The notes under the pieces are model-generated. The model saw only the letters and a list, made by a program, of their open reading frames with translations. It did no database searches and was not told the DNA's origin. A stretch of DNA of 64,000 bases from assembly GCA_963779485.1 (NCBI GenBank), contig CAVZYJ010000017.1:1-64000 (forward strand). Reading direction: 5' to 3'. Below are positions 1-8,337 of the stretch, one piece after another. Position numbers and translations under genes: made by a program. The stretch comes from CAVVJA01 sp963779485. GTDB taxonomy: Bacteria > Actinomycetota > Actinomycetes > Mycobacteriales > Jatrophihabitantaceae. The first letter of the stretch is position 1. Every line of letters begins with the position of its first letter.

Positions 1-499
1 TTCAGGTTGCCGGCCTGTTGGGCGCGCTGGCGCATGACCTGTACGGCATTCATTACACTTTGTGGAACGTTGAAATACGCATCGCCAAGAGCAGAGGTCC
101 AGGACAGACTCTCGGCCATCTGTTTGGGAACGTCGCCAAATTGCGTCAGCCCCTTGACGCTCGCATCCCATGGCTGCTGATCGACAGCTTGCATGAGTTG
201 ATCGCCCTTAAGATTTGAATTCTGCTGGAGCCAGGCATACGCGGTTGAAACCTGATCGGGATAAGTGGACGCGGCGAGAACTTGCGCCACCAGATTATCG
301 GGAAACAGCGCGATGGGAGCCACCAGTTGATACAACTGATTCGGCCGTGGGGACAGCATAGGTTGCAGCGGGCGCCTGCTGGGAAGCCGGTCGGAACGGG
401 TGACAACTGGCTCGACTTTTTGCATGCGTCCAAAGGCCACATCACCATTGCAACAGCGAAGCTCAAGAAGATTGAAAGAATTCTTTTGTTGACGGTCAT
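1..499 (-). pseudogene. DUF3300 family protein, partial and frameshifted
   Basis: A reverse-strand reading frame that runs off the left edge matches the DUF3300 family: an N-terminal start near 499 gives a signal-like stretch (MTVNKRILSIFLSFAVAM), then LDAC, and after a change of frame near 415-425 the conserved core follows (QLVAPIALFPDNLVAQVLA, then LKGDQLMQAVDQQPWDASVK). DUF3300 proteins are exported proteins of unknown function, known mainly from Gram-negative bacteria. The core could also start at an internal ATG at 425, in which case the signal-like frame would be chance. Only the N-terminal part of the domain is in the window. Base composition is clearly lower in GC than the rest of the window. 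Family assignment is by recognition of the motif pattern; the frameshift is inferred. Confidence 0.6.
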
Positions 500-710
500 G
501 ATAGGCCCGAATCAAGGCACTACGGAACTCAACATCTCTGGATTAGGCACACCCGTGAATAGGATCAGCGTATGGGGGTTGCTCCGCCGTGATAACTGGT
601 AAATCTGCCAGTCAGCGGGCCAATTTGGATACGGGCGGCACAAACGGGTGACGAGGAAAGGGATGTGTAAAATCGGACAACGTGCCCTATCATGAGTAAG
701 GCAGCCGCGC

Positions 711-1043
711 GCGGGCGTGGCGGAATGGCATACGCAGCGGACTTAAGGAAAACTTGAGTGCTCGTCTGGGAAACCAGCGATGCAGAACTGCTCAAATTCG
801 GGGAAACCTCAAAGGGCAATCCCGAGCCAAGCCCGGAAAGATATCAGCCGGGAAGGTGTAGAGACTAGACGGGGAGCACCTGAGCTCCGGAGCTTCCGGA
901 GGAGGGTGAAGGGATAGTCAGACCGCAAACCCTGGCGTGCGCTCACCAAAAGCGCCACCTCGGGGCGGCGAAAGCCGTAGACGGTACGAAAATCCGCAGG
1001 GCTTAAACGGCCCATGAGGGTTCAAGTCCCTCCGCCCGCACCA
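711..1043 (+). tRNA. tRNA-Leu (UAA) interrupted by a group I intron
   Basis: The 5' exon (711-744) begins with acceptor strand GCGGGCG, followed by a D-arm and anticodon 5' stem GCGGA with loop bases CUU. The 3' exon (989-1040) resumes with AAAA and stem UCCGC, then a long variable arm typical of leucine tRNA, a T-arm with GUUCAAGUC, and acceptor strand CGCCCGC at 1033-1039, discriminator A1040 and an encoded CCA at 1041-1043. Joining the exons gives anticodon loop CUUAAAA, so anticodon UAA. Both acceptor strands pair perfectly over seven bases. Confidence 0.9.
745..988 (+). other. Group I intron in the tRNA-Leu(UAA) anticodon
   Basis: The 244-nt intron sits between U34 and A35 of the anticodon. 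The 5' exon end and intron start (CUU/AAG) pair with CUUGAG a few bases downstream, placing a U.G wobble at the 5' splice site as in P1 of group I introns. The conserved core is visible in order: a P element (AATTCGGGGAAACC), a Q element (AATCCCGAGCCAAG), an R element (GTAGAGACTAGACGG) and an S element (AAGGGATAGTCAGACC). The intron ends in G988. No homing endonuclease frame is present. Size, insertion point and core resemble the cyanobacterial and plastid trnL intron (subgroup IC3). Confidence 0.88.
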
Positions 1044-1435
1044 CATTTTTCTCGGGCGGTGAAAAGGTCTGGCGGAGCAGGCTGGAGCCATCATTGTGCT
1101 GAACAAAGTAAACGGCTCTAGCGCGGCGTCGGCCCGCGTTCTAGTCCCTCCCCACGGCAACATTGTTCCGCTGGAATCTCTTTCACGGCTCTTCGAGCCC
1201 CTCTACCCATGCTTCCGCATCGCGCGATATTGGAATCGGCGGTAGCGGTCTGGAACTTGGCCGTCGCGCAGAGAGTCGTGCAGGTAACATAGAGACAGAG
1301 TCACCGCCTGCAGCCGGGGTTGCGTGGATTGAAAAAGGAGATTCGACTCCCGACATGAAACGGGATAGCTCCGTATTTCAAGACGGGTTCGGGTAAGCTC
1401 AGAGGCGCACTACGTCGCGATCTTGGGGGAAGATG
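1044..1435. other. Intergenic stretch without a recognised gene
   Basis: About 390 bases lie between the intron-bearing tRNA and the broken IclR gene. A T-rich run just after the CCA could end tRNA transcription. An open frame at 1163-1396 encodes no family I can recognise and lacks a convincing ribosome binding site. Nothing else can be supported here. Confidence 0.5.
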
Positions 1436-2268
1436 TTACCCCGCTCTACCGTTCCTTTTTTCCTGCGCCGGCGATGACCGCGACGTCGGCCACTGATAGC
1501 CAAGTTCGGCCGAAATCTTCAGGCCCGCCGCCTGGATAAGCGGTGCCAGCTGGCGCAAGCGTGTCACGGACATACGAAACGCTGGAGCGGTGATGCTGAG
1601 ACTCGATTGCACACTGCCTGAATGGTCCCAGATCGGAGCCGCTGCACAGCGAATATGCAATTCGTGTTCTTCCAGATCAGTCGCATATCCGTTTTTGCGA
1701 ACGCGGGACAACTCAGCTTTAAGATCCGGGAGATTCCCGACCGAGTTCGGAGTCGGACGCTTCAAGTCGAGTTCGGGAGAGAACCCGATTTTGCTCGTCA
1801 ATCGGCATGTATGCCAGCAGGACCTTGCCGACGGCGGTACAGTGGAGCGGGACCGCCGCACCGATTCGTGAATAGATACGCAAGGGCTCAGGGGAGTCTA
1901 GTTTTTCCACGTACACGGCAGATAAGCCGTGCCGCACCGTTAGGTGTATGGTTTCGCGGGTCTGGTGGTTCAGTTTCCGCAAAAACGGCAGACTTAAGCG
2001 CCGAATATCGAGCTGCCCGGCGGCTGCTTGTCCGATCGAGAAACACGCGACGCCGAGGTAGTGGAGTACCTTCGACATCACGGTTTAGAAAACCTGTGGT
2101 CACCAGATTCGCCAGGAAACGGTGAACCGTACTCACGGGCAGCCGCGACATGGCCGCCACCTGTTTCGCGGTTAGTCCCCCGGGAGACTCGCTGAAGAGT
2201 CGCAGAAGCCGCAGCCCGCGCTGAAGCGCGCTGATGTCGTAGTTGCGTTTCGTGCGTGCGTTCATCAC
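1436..2268 (-). pseudogene. IclR-family transcriptional regulator, two frame breaks
   Basis: Read from 2268 downwards, the first frame gives an IclR-type winged helix-turn-helix (SALQRGLRLLRLFSESPGG, then LTAKQVAAMSRLPVSTVHRF). Near 2070 the match moves to a second frame carrying the start of the effector-binding domain (ETIHLTVRHGLSAVYVEKLD, then GAAVPLHCTAVGKVLLAYMP), and near 1765 to a third frame with the C-terminal part (LSRVRKNGYATDLEEHE, then CAAAPIWDHSG). The combined product of about 270 residues fits a full-length IclR protein, so the gene is complete in content but broken twice. Either it is a decaying pseudogene or the sequence has two indels. It is transcribed away from a divergent promoter with an operator-like palindrome at 2506-2535, the normal arrangement for IclR regulators. 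Confidence 0.75.
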
Positions 2269-2505
2269 GACCCGGCGAAAATGAAAAACGCTGGATTATC
2301 TGATGAAAATCCGTTCTGTGCAACTCCTCTGGTCTAAAGACTTCCAACTTTCTTCACCGCTAACGCGATTGCCTTCTCTTTGGAAGATCACTTCTCCGCG
2401 ATAGCATAGTATTGCCTCCTGTAGTTCTCGGTCGACGCGATCGTCAAAAAATCGATCTCGCAGTGATTCTGGGAAAATTTAATGCGAATCAGTCAATCTT
2501 CGAAC

Positions 2506-2535
2506 TTGACATCGTTCCATCTGGTGGAATATGTT
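2506..2535 (+). promoter_or_regulatory. Sigma70-like promoter with IclR-type operator
   Basis: TTGACA at 2506-2511 is followed after 17-18 bases by ATATGT/TATGTT, a good housekeeping promoter pair. The spacer holds an inverted repeat, TTCCA (2515-2519), five bases, TGGAA (2525-2529), of the kind bound by IclR-family proteins. It faces away from the IclR gene, towards the repeats and the junction near 2,715, so its natural target gene is missing from the window. Functional assignment is inferred. Confidence 0.5.
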
Positions 2536-2562
2536 TTCGCGCCATAGGAATCGATTTGAGAA

Positions 2563-2720
2563 TTGAAAGTAGGAAAGCGTCGAAACGCCAATCCATACTT
2601 TCAATATAACACGCTAGGCGGTGGGGGCTGTAGACACCCACGGTTTGAAAGTACGGAAAGCGTTAGAAACCCAATCCATAATTTCAGTGTACCACGCTAG
2701 GTAGGGGCGCTGTAGACGCG
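2563..2720. repeat. Two imperfect 82-bp tandem repeats with internal hairpins
   Basis: Unit 1 starts at 2563 and unit 2 at 2645, both with TTGAAAGTA followed by GGAAAGCGT, then CAATCCATA, then CACGCTAGG and GCTGTAGAC. In unit 1 the ends TTGAAAGT and ACTTTCAA pair, and inside them GCGT-CGAA-ACGC forms a second stem, so each unit could fold as a hairpin. In unit 2 the stems are partly decayed. Unit 2 ends at the junction with the aminopeptidase fragment. No protein-coding content is apparent. Confidence 0.7.
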
Positions 2721-3399
2721 GCGGCGATCCCGAACCGCCGCCGACGGCCAGCACCCCGCCGAAACCCTGGGCGGACAGCCAGGTCTCGTCGTACACGTCC
2801 ACCCGGACGCCTAGTGGAGTGAGCTGCGCGGCCGCCTGCCGGCCCAGCCAGTCCGGCGTCTTGATCGACGATCGGGCATTAGCCAGATCGCGGGCCCACA
2901 CCGTTGCGGCGGCCAAGGTCCGGGCGTGATCGATCGCGGCACCGATCTGGCGAGCCGGTCCGCCGGTCAACACCTCGACCGTGGCGAGCTCCGCTTCGGT
3001 CGCGGCCGCGGTCCGCAGGCTGAATCGGTACGCACCGAGCGCGAGACCTTCGACCAGCGCGGCAACCTGATCGACCGCGAGTCCAGGGACGGCGATACTC
3101 AGGATGGGGCATTTGGCGGCGCGAGCGAGCCCAGCGCCGGCGGTGCGCAGCTCGTCGGGCTCTCCTGATCCGATCGCTGCCAGCAGGACGCGGCGCGGAT
3201 GCTGGCCCGGCAACGGCAGCTCCCGCACCTCACCGGCCGCGCCGGCCGGACCGGACTCGGCGGCGAAGTTCGCCACCGCGGTGCGGGCCGCCGGAGCCAG
3301 AGTTGCCGGCGGCAAGCCGTCCAGGATCGGCCCATCTGGTCCGAGTCCGAGGGCCAGCACGTCGGCGCTAGCCGACTCGCGTACCACGATGTCGATCAC
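2717..3399 (-). pseudogene. pepA: Leucyl aminopeptidase, N-terminal fragment cut at a junction
   Basis: The reverse-strand frame matches the N-terminal domain and the start of the catalytic domain of M17 leucyl aminopeptidases: VIDIVVRES at the start, WARDLANARSSIKTPDWLG in the middle, and GFGGVLAVGGGSGSPPRL just before homology ends. M17 enzymes are about 480-510 residues and carry their metal ligands and active-site lysine in the missing C-terminal half, so this fragment (about 225 residues of real homology) cannot be active. The GTG start at 3399 is preceded by AGGAGG about 13 bases upstream; longer in-frame starts exist. Beyond about 2717 the frame runs on into the repeat DNA as a nonsense tail to 2614. 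The break coincides with a change in composition. Confidence 0.8.
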
Positions 3400-3512
3400 G
3401 ATTACGGCCGGTCCTCCTAGTGGCGGTAGGCAGCACACGGCCCCGGGTCGCGCCACGCTACTGAAGCGCGAAGCCACCGGGGCCGTAACGGCGGGCAGGG
3501 GTCAGGCGACTG

Positions 3513-3680
3513 TCAGCCCACTGCCGACTTGAGCGCGTCACCTAATGCGCCCGCCTCGTCAGCGGACATCTCGACGACGAGGCGGCCACCGCCCTCGAGG
3601 GGCACGCGCATGACGATGCCCTTGCCTTCCTTGGTGACCTCGAGCGGGCCGTCGCCCGTCCGCGGCTTCATGGCCGCCAT
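3513..3680 (-). CDS. DUF3117 domain protein
   Basis: This 55-residue protein (MAAMKPRTGDGPLEV..., ending DALKSAVG) is nearly identical in pattern to the short DUF3117 proteins conserved across Actinobacteria. The function is unknown. The start at 3680 is chosen because GAGGAGG lies at the right spacing upstream; an upstream in-frame start at 3713 would add 11 residues that do not belong to the family. In mycobacteria the counterpart lies near tag and glycogen genes; here tag is nearby too, with an enoyl-CoA hydratase between. Confidence 0.9.
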   Translation of the reverse strand: MAAMKPRTGDGPLEVTKEGKGIVMRVPLEGGGRLVVEMSADEAGALGDALKSAVG

Positions 3681-3911
3681 GAGTGCCTCCTCACGATGCC
3701 GCACCAGAAGCACTGCCCCCGGCGCTGTCTACCGACTCTCAGGTCCTGCCGATCATGCGAGAACGACGGGACGTCTTGTCCATTCTCCAGCATCGGCGTC
3801 TTCGCTGCAGCCCGGGTCGCCGATTCACTGCCCGACCGTGTCCGCTCGGTAGTCACGAGGCGACCGGCCGGTTAGCGTCCTTCGCAGGCCAGCCTGCGAC
3901 AGGAGAGCATC

Positions 3912-4700
3912 GTGACCGACGTACTGCTCGTTGACCGCACCGACGGAGTCGCAACCGTCACCCTCAATCGTCCCGAGTCGATGAACTCCCTGTCGGTCGA
4001 GCTGAAGCAATCACTGCTGGAGGTGCTGCTCGAGATCGCCGCCGAGCCCAGCGTGCGGGCGGTCGTGCTGACCGGAGCCGGCCGCGGATTCTGCGTGGGG
4101 CAGGACCTGCGCGAGCACCAGGAGCTGCTGGCCGCGAACGACCCGAGTCCTTTGCACACGGTGGTCGAGCACTACAACCCGATAGTGACGGCCTTGATCG
4201 AGATGCCCAAGCCGGTGGTCGCCGCCGTGAACGGCATGGCCGCCGGTGCGGGAGCGGGCATCGCGTTCGCGGCCGACTTTCGGATCGCCAGCCAGTCGGC
4301 CGGCTTCCTCATCGCGTTCGCGAACGTCGGCCTGTCGTTGGATACCGGTACGTCCTGGACGCTGCCGCGGTTGGTCGGCTACGCGCGCGCTACGGCCCTC
4401 GCGCTTCTCGCCGAGCCGATCAGCGCGGACGCGGCCCTCGAGATGGGACTGGTCAACGCCGTCGTCGAGCCGGACCGCGTGCTCGCCGCTGCGACCGAGA
4501 TCGCGGCCCGCCTGGCCGCCGGACCCACGACCGCGTATGCCGCGATCAAGGACTCGTTGCGCTACGCCGCCACCAGCACGCTCGCTGATGCGCTCGCGAA
4601 AGAAGCCGAGTTACAACGACTCACCGGGGCTACCGAGGATCACCGGATTGGCGTGGCCGCCTTCGTGGCCAAGCAGCCGCCCTCGTTCATCGGGCGGTAG
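3912..4700 (+). CDS. Enoyl-CoA hydratase/isomerase family protein (PaaG-like)
   Basis: A 262-residue crotonase-fold protein starting with GTG after an AGGAGAG ribosome binding site. The oxyanion-hole segments are visible at about 61-66 (CVGQDL) and 108-116 (GMAAGAGAG). At the usual catalytic site the sequence is GLSLDTGTSW (about 140-149), with a single Asp near 144 as in PaaG ring-epoxide isomerases rather than the two Glu of classical hydratases. The probable reaction is isomerisation or hydration of an acyl-CoA; phenylacetate pathway partners are not in the window, so the substrate is open. Its 3' end overlaps the convergent tag gene by about 14 bases. Confidence 0.85.
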   Translation: MTDVLLVDRTDGVATVTLNRPESMNSLSVELKQSLLEVLLEIAAEPSVRAVVLTGAGRGFCVGQDLREHQELLAANDPSPLHTVVEHYNPIVTALIEMPKPVVAAVNGMAAGAGAGIAFAADFRIASQSAGFLIAFANVGLSLDTGTSWTLPRLVGYARATALALLAEPISADAALEMGLVNAVVEPDRVLAAATEIAARLAAGPTTAYAAIKDSLRYAATSTLADALAKEAELQRLTGATEDHRIGVAAFVAKQPPSFIGR

Positions 4701-5259
4701 CCACGCCATTCGCGAGCCAGCAATCAGCCACGTGATCGTTGACCATTCCCGTCGCCTGCATGAGCGCGTAGCCGGTGGTCGGACCGACGAACCGCAAGCC
4801 TCGGCGACGTAGCTCTCGCGCCAGAGCGATCGACGCCGGAGATGTCGCCGGGACCTCGGCGAGCGTCGCGGGGCTCCGGTGGTTCGTCGGAGCGAAGGAC
4901 CACAGAAGCCGGTCCAGGCCTTCCGGGACCACGTCGCGGATCCGTCGGGCGTTGCTGATGGTCGCCTCGATCTTGGCGCGATTGCGCACGATGCCGGCGT
5001 CGGAGAGCAGGCGGCGTACGTCGTCGTCCTCGAAGCGGGCGACCGCGTCGATGTCGAAGCCGGCGAACGCAGACCGGAAGGCGGCCCGCTTCCGCAGGAT
5101 CGTCAGCCACGACAGGCCCGACTGAAACGCCTCGAGGGACAACCGCTCGAATAGCGGGACGTCCCCGTGCAGTGGTCGACCCCACTCGTCGTCGTGATAC
5201 GCCAGATACTCCGGCGCCGACGTCGCCCATCCGCAGCGGACTCGGTCGTCAGCGGCCAT
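4687..5259 (-). CDS. tag: DNA-3-methyladenine glycosylase I
   Basis: About 190 residues with the Tag signature: CGWATSAPEYLAYHDDEWG near the N-terminus, FERLSLEAFQSGLSW containing the conserved Glu, and NDHVADCW at the end. The N-terminal Cys and His and the C-terminal His and Cys are the family's zinc ligands. The enzyme excises 3-methyladenine from alkylated DNA. The start at 5259 puts the protein in register with known Tag proteins; an in-frame ATG at 5280 would add seven residues. The ATG overlaps the 3' end of the upstream DivIVA-type gene (stop at 5251-5249), suggesting translational coupling. Confidence 0.92.
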   Translation of the reverse strand: MAADDRVRCGWATSAPEYLAYHDDEWGRPLHGDVPLFERLSLEAFQSGLSWLTILRKRAAFRSAFAGFDIDAVARFEDDDVRRLLSDAGIVRNRAKIEATISNARRIRDVVPEGLDRLLWSFAPTNHRSPATLAEVPATSPASIALARELRRRGLRFVGPTTGYALMQATGMVNDHVADCWLANGVATAR

Positions 5260-5710
5260 GCGGGTCGGACTCGTCCGCATCGGAGCGGGGCCGGGCCCAC
5301 GGCCGCTCGGCCGCCGTCGGCCCGTGCGGTATCCCGGTCGAGGGCACCCGGGGGGCAGCACCACCCGGCCCCGGGAGCGGGGTACTCGCCTCGCCGGCTG
5401 GCGGCGCGGACGGTGCCGATCGGCCGTTCCGCAACCCCTCGATCTCCTCGTCGCGGGCCCGCAGCTCGTCGGTGAGCCGGTCGAGCAACTGGTCCGTCTC
5501 GGCGAAGCGGTAGCCCCGCAACGCCACCGGGAGCCGTATCGCCGTAATGTCGTCCGGCTGGATCTGCCCGCGCGGCAGTTGCGCCCAGGCCCGCGAGTCG
5601 GGCGTCGGCGTGACGAGCTGCTCGCCGCGGGGCAGGAAATACACGGCCGCGACGAACAGGATGCCGATCACCAGGACCGCGAGCAGGCCGTACAGCAGCA
5701 ACGTCAACAC
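5249..5710 (-). CDS. DivIVA domain membrane protein, small
   Basis: A 153-residue protein with one N-terminal membrane segment (LLLYGLLAVLVIGILFVAAVYF), a middle segment (IAIRLPVALRGYRFAETDQL, reading DITAIRLP...) that matches the short DivIVA-like motif with GYR, then a short coiled-coil and a Pro/Gly/Ala-rich tail. In mycobacteria a protein of this type lies directly upstream of tag. A role at the membrane in growth or division is possible by family, but not shown. Start codon is GTG at 5710. Confidence 0.75.
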   Translation of the reverse strand: MLTLLLYGLLAVLVIGILFVAAVYFLPRGEQLVTPTPDSRAWAQLPRGQIQPDDITAIRLPVALRGYRFAETDQLLDRLTDELRARDEEIEGLRNGRSAPSAPPAGEASTPLPGPGGAAPRVPSTGIPHGPTAAERPWARPRSDADESDPHGR

Positions 5711-5758
5711 GCCTCGATCGTGACATGCCCGGCTGGGAGCGTCTGCGGTGGTGGTCCG

Positions 5759-6298
5759 CTAGGGCAGCCGGCGCTCGAGCTCGGTGAATGCGCCGTCAAC
5801 CGAATCCGTCCGGTACAACATGTCGACGGCGGACTGACGGACGAATCCGCGATGGATCAGCTCGTCCAGGTACCGCCAGAGCGGGGCGAAGAACCCGTCG
5901 ACGTCCAGGACAAGGACGGGCTTGGCGTGCATGCCCAGCGACGCGGAGGTCCAGACCTCGAGGAGTTCCTCGAGGGTCCCCAGGCCGCCGGGTAGCGCGA
6001 GAAAACCGTCCGCCTGATCGTCCATGAGCCGCTTGCGCTCTCGCATCGAATCGACGACGACGACATCGGCATCATCCGCGTCCTCGGCATCGACGAGTCG
6101 ATGCGGGATGACCCCGCAGATCGGGGCTCCCCCGCGGCGGGCCGCCCGGGCAACGCCACCCATCATCGACACCCGGCCACCGCCATAGACCAGCGAGTGG
6201 CCGCCGGCGGCGAGCCGGCCACCGACCTGCTCGGCCAGCGAGATGTACGACCGCGGGATGTGCTGGGACGACGCGCAGAACACGCAGATGGCCGCCAT
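5759..6298 (-). CDS. LOG family protein (cytokinin riboside 5'-monophosphate phosphoribohydrolase type)
   Basis: A 179-residue protein with the two LOG motifs, GGGRVSMMGG (about residue 40) and PGGLGTLEEL (about residue 103). LOG enzymes cleave ribose 5-phosphate from nucleoside monophosphates, releasing the free base. The ATG at 6298 follows within nine bases of the stop of a second LOG gene, so the two form a tandem pair. A GTG at 6310 in frame is an alternative start. Confidence 0.87.
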   Translation of the reverse strand: MAAICVFCASSQHIPRSYISLAEQVGGRLAAGGHSLVYGGGRVSMMGGVARAARRGGAPICGVIPHRLVDAEDADDADVVVVDSMRERKRLMDDQADGFLALPGGLGTLEELLEVWTSASLGMHAKPVLVLDVDGFFAPLWRYLDELIHRGFVRQSAVDMLYRTDSVDGAFTELERRLP

Positions 6299-6306
6299 CT
6301 CGCGGG

Positions 6307-7147
6307 TTACTGCGCGTCGTGGGCGTGAACGCGCTCCGCCAGCTCGTAGGCCCGCTCCTCGGCGTCGACCTGCGCGGATTCGGCCGACGCGGCGGCCACG
6401 ATCGTCGCCACCGCCTCGTCCACATCGTCCGTGACCGTCAGCAGTTGCGGATCCGCAGAGCTGATCTTGCCGGCCGGGAGCACGGTAGTCGTCAACCAGT
6501 CGACCAGACCCTTCCAGTACTGGCGCCCGAAGAGGATCACCGGAAACCGGGTGACCTTGTGCGTCTGGACGAGCGTCAACGCCTCGAACAGCTCGTCGAG
6601 CGTGCCGAAACCGCCCGGCAGGATGACGAACGCCTGGGCGTACTTGACGAACATCGTCTTGCGGGCGAAGAAATAGCGGAAGTTGATGCCGATGTCGACC
6701 CAGTCGTTGAGTCGCTGCTCGAACGGCAGCTCGATGCCGAGCCCGACCGAGACTCCACCCGCCTCGGACGCGCCCCGGTTGACCGCTTCCATGGTTCCCG
6801 GCCCGCCGCCGGTGATGACCGCGAACCCGGCGTGGGCCAGCCCGGCGCCGAGGGCGAGGCCGATCGCGTACTCCGGGTGAGTTGGTGCCGTGCGAGCGGA
6901 GCCGAACACCGAGACCGCGCGCGGGAGCTCGGCCAGCAGGCCGAATCCTTCGACGAACTCTGACTGGATGCGCAGCACCCGCCACGGGTCGGTGTGCACC
7001 CAATCCGAGGCCCCGCGGCGGTCGAGGAGACGCTGATCGGTCGTTCCGCGCTCGAATCTGCTGCCGGCGGCGCAGCACCGGTCCGTTGACGCGCTCGGCC
7101 GCTTCCGGTCGCTGCGCGTCCGGCGATGACCGCTCGTCGATGCTCAT
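6307..7147 (-). CDS. LOG/TIGR00730 Rossmann-fold protein, N-terminal frame break
   Basis: The core of about 250 residues has HTDPWRVLRIQSEFVEGF, then SVFGSARTAP, GGGPGTMEAVNRGA and PGGFGTLDELFE, the larger type of LOG protein in actinobacteria. The N-terminus reads MSIDERSSPDAQRPEAAERV in one frame and TTDQRLLDRRGASDWVHTDP in another; they join near 7055-7065 if one base is added or removed. The MSIDER start overlaps the dapE stop as ATGA at 7147-7144, which supports that start and therefore the frame break. Without it, the shorter in-frame start is the GTG at 6999 (VHTDPW). Function is probably nucleotide phosphoribohydrolase. Confidence 0.8.
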
Positions 7148-8236
7148 CCGGGAACGGTAGCTCGCCCGCTCAGGAATGCGACCAGCGCCGCTTCGACGTC
7201 GGCGATACGCGACACCTCGACCGATTCCTCGCGCGTGTGCGCCAGGTTGGGGTCGCCGGGGCCGAGATTCACCGCCGGTATGCCGAGTGCGCCGAAGCGG
7301 GCCACGTCGGTCCAGCCCAGCTTGGCGGCCGGGGGTGACCCGACCGCGGCGACCAAGGTCGCAGCCAGCGGGTCGGTGAGCCCGGGCCGGGCGCCCGGCG
7401 CGGAGTCGACGATCGACACGTCGTACTCCGAGAACAGCTCTCGCACATGCGCCTCCGCCTGAGCCTCGCTCCGGTCCGGGGCGAACCGATAGTTGACCGT
7501 GACCGAAGCCTCGTCGGGGATGATGTTCCCCGCCACGCCACCCGCGATAGCGACCGCGTTCAGCCCCTCCCGGTAGGTCAGGCCGTCGACGTCGACGGTG
7601 CGCGCCCGGTAGTCGGACAGCCGGGCGAGGATCGGCGCGAGCGCGTGCACGGCGTTGTCGCCGAGCCAGGATCGAGCGCTGTGCGCCCGCCGGCCGGTCG
7701 TGCGAACGACCGCCCGCAGGGTGCCCTGGCAGCCGCCCTCGACCCGGCCGTCGGACGGTTCGAGCAGGATGCCGAGGTCGGCCTGCAGGACCTCAGGTCG
7801 GTCGCGGGCCACCCGTCCCAGGCCGTTACGCGCCGCTTCGACCTCCTCGCAGTCGTAGTAGATCCAGGTCACGTCCACAGTTGGGCGCGAGCGCGCCCGT
7901 CGCGATCAAATGAGCCACGCGCAGGGCGACGGCCACGCCCGACTTCATGTCGGACGTGCCGCAGCCGTAGAGGCGGCCCTCGGCGAGATGTGACGGCAGG
8001 TTGTCGGCGATGGGCACGGTGTCGAGGTGTCCGGCCAGGGCGACGCGCCGAGGCCGGCCGAGTCGGGTGCGGGCGACCACCACGTTGCCGTCCCGCTCGA
8101 CGTCGAGGGCGGCGCACCCACGCAACGCGGCCTCCACCGCGTCGGTCAAGGCCCGCTCGTCCCCCGATACCGATGGCACGTCCACCAGCGCTGCGGTGAG
8201 CTGCACGCCATCGGCGCTGAGATCGAGCATGTCCAT
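7144..8236 (-). CDS. dapE: Succinyl-diaminopimelate desuccinylase, one frame break
   Basis: The N-terminal half starts at 8236 (MDMLDLSADGVQLTAALVD) and carries the metal-site motif GHLDTVP and the CGTSDMKSG motif. The C-terminal half, in another frame, begins DVTWIYYDCEEVEA and continues through GGVAGNIIPDEA and GWTDVARFGALGIPAVN. The frames join near 7870 (NC/GDVTW), where removal of one G restores a continuous dapE of about 363 residues. The enzyme releases succinate and L,L-diaminopimelate in the succinylase route to lysine and peptidoglycan. It is divergent from dapD. As an expected essential gene it is likely intact in the organism. Confidence 0.87.
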
Positions 8237-8337
8237 CGACGCTACCGGCCGGGCCGGCCGGGCAGCGCGACCGGTGGGCATCGTGTCGGTTCCGCGTGCA
8301 CAGCTTTCGCCGCACGGGGTTTGGCTACTGTGGGCCC

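Noticed and set aside
1040..1160. A second tRNA-like arm (GCGTTCTAGTCCCTCCCC) after the intron-bearing tRNA
   Set aside because: No matching acceptor, D-arm or anticodon arm could be assembled around it.
1318..1350. CRISPR-like string GTTGCGTGGATTGAAA
   Set aside because: It occurs once; no repeat-spacer periodicity is present and no cas genes are in the window.
1163..1396. 77-residue forward open frame
   Set aside because: No recognisable family or ribosome site, and it lies in the composition-mixed region next to broken genes.
5759..7147. A single 462-residue LOG protein with a long N-terminal extension
   Set aside because: The middle of that frame is a shadow of the second LOG gene; the two genes have separate starts and complete motifs in different frames.
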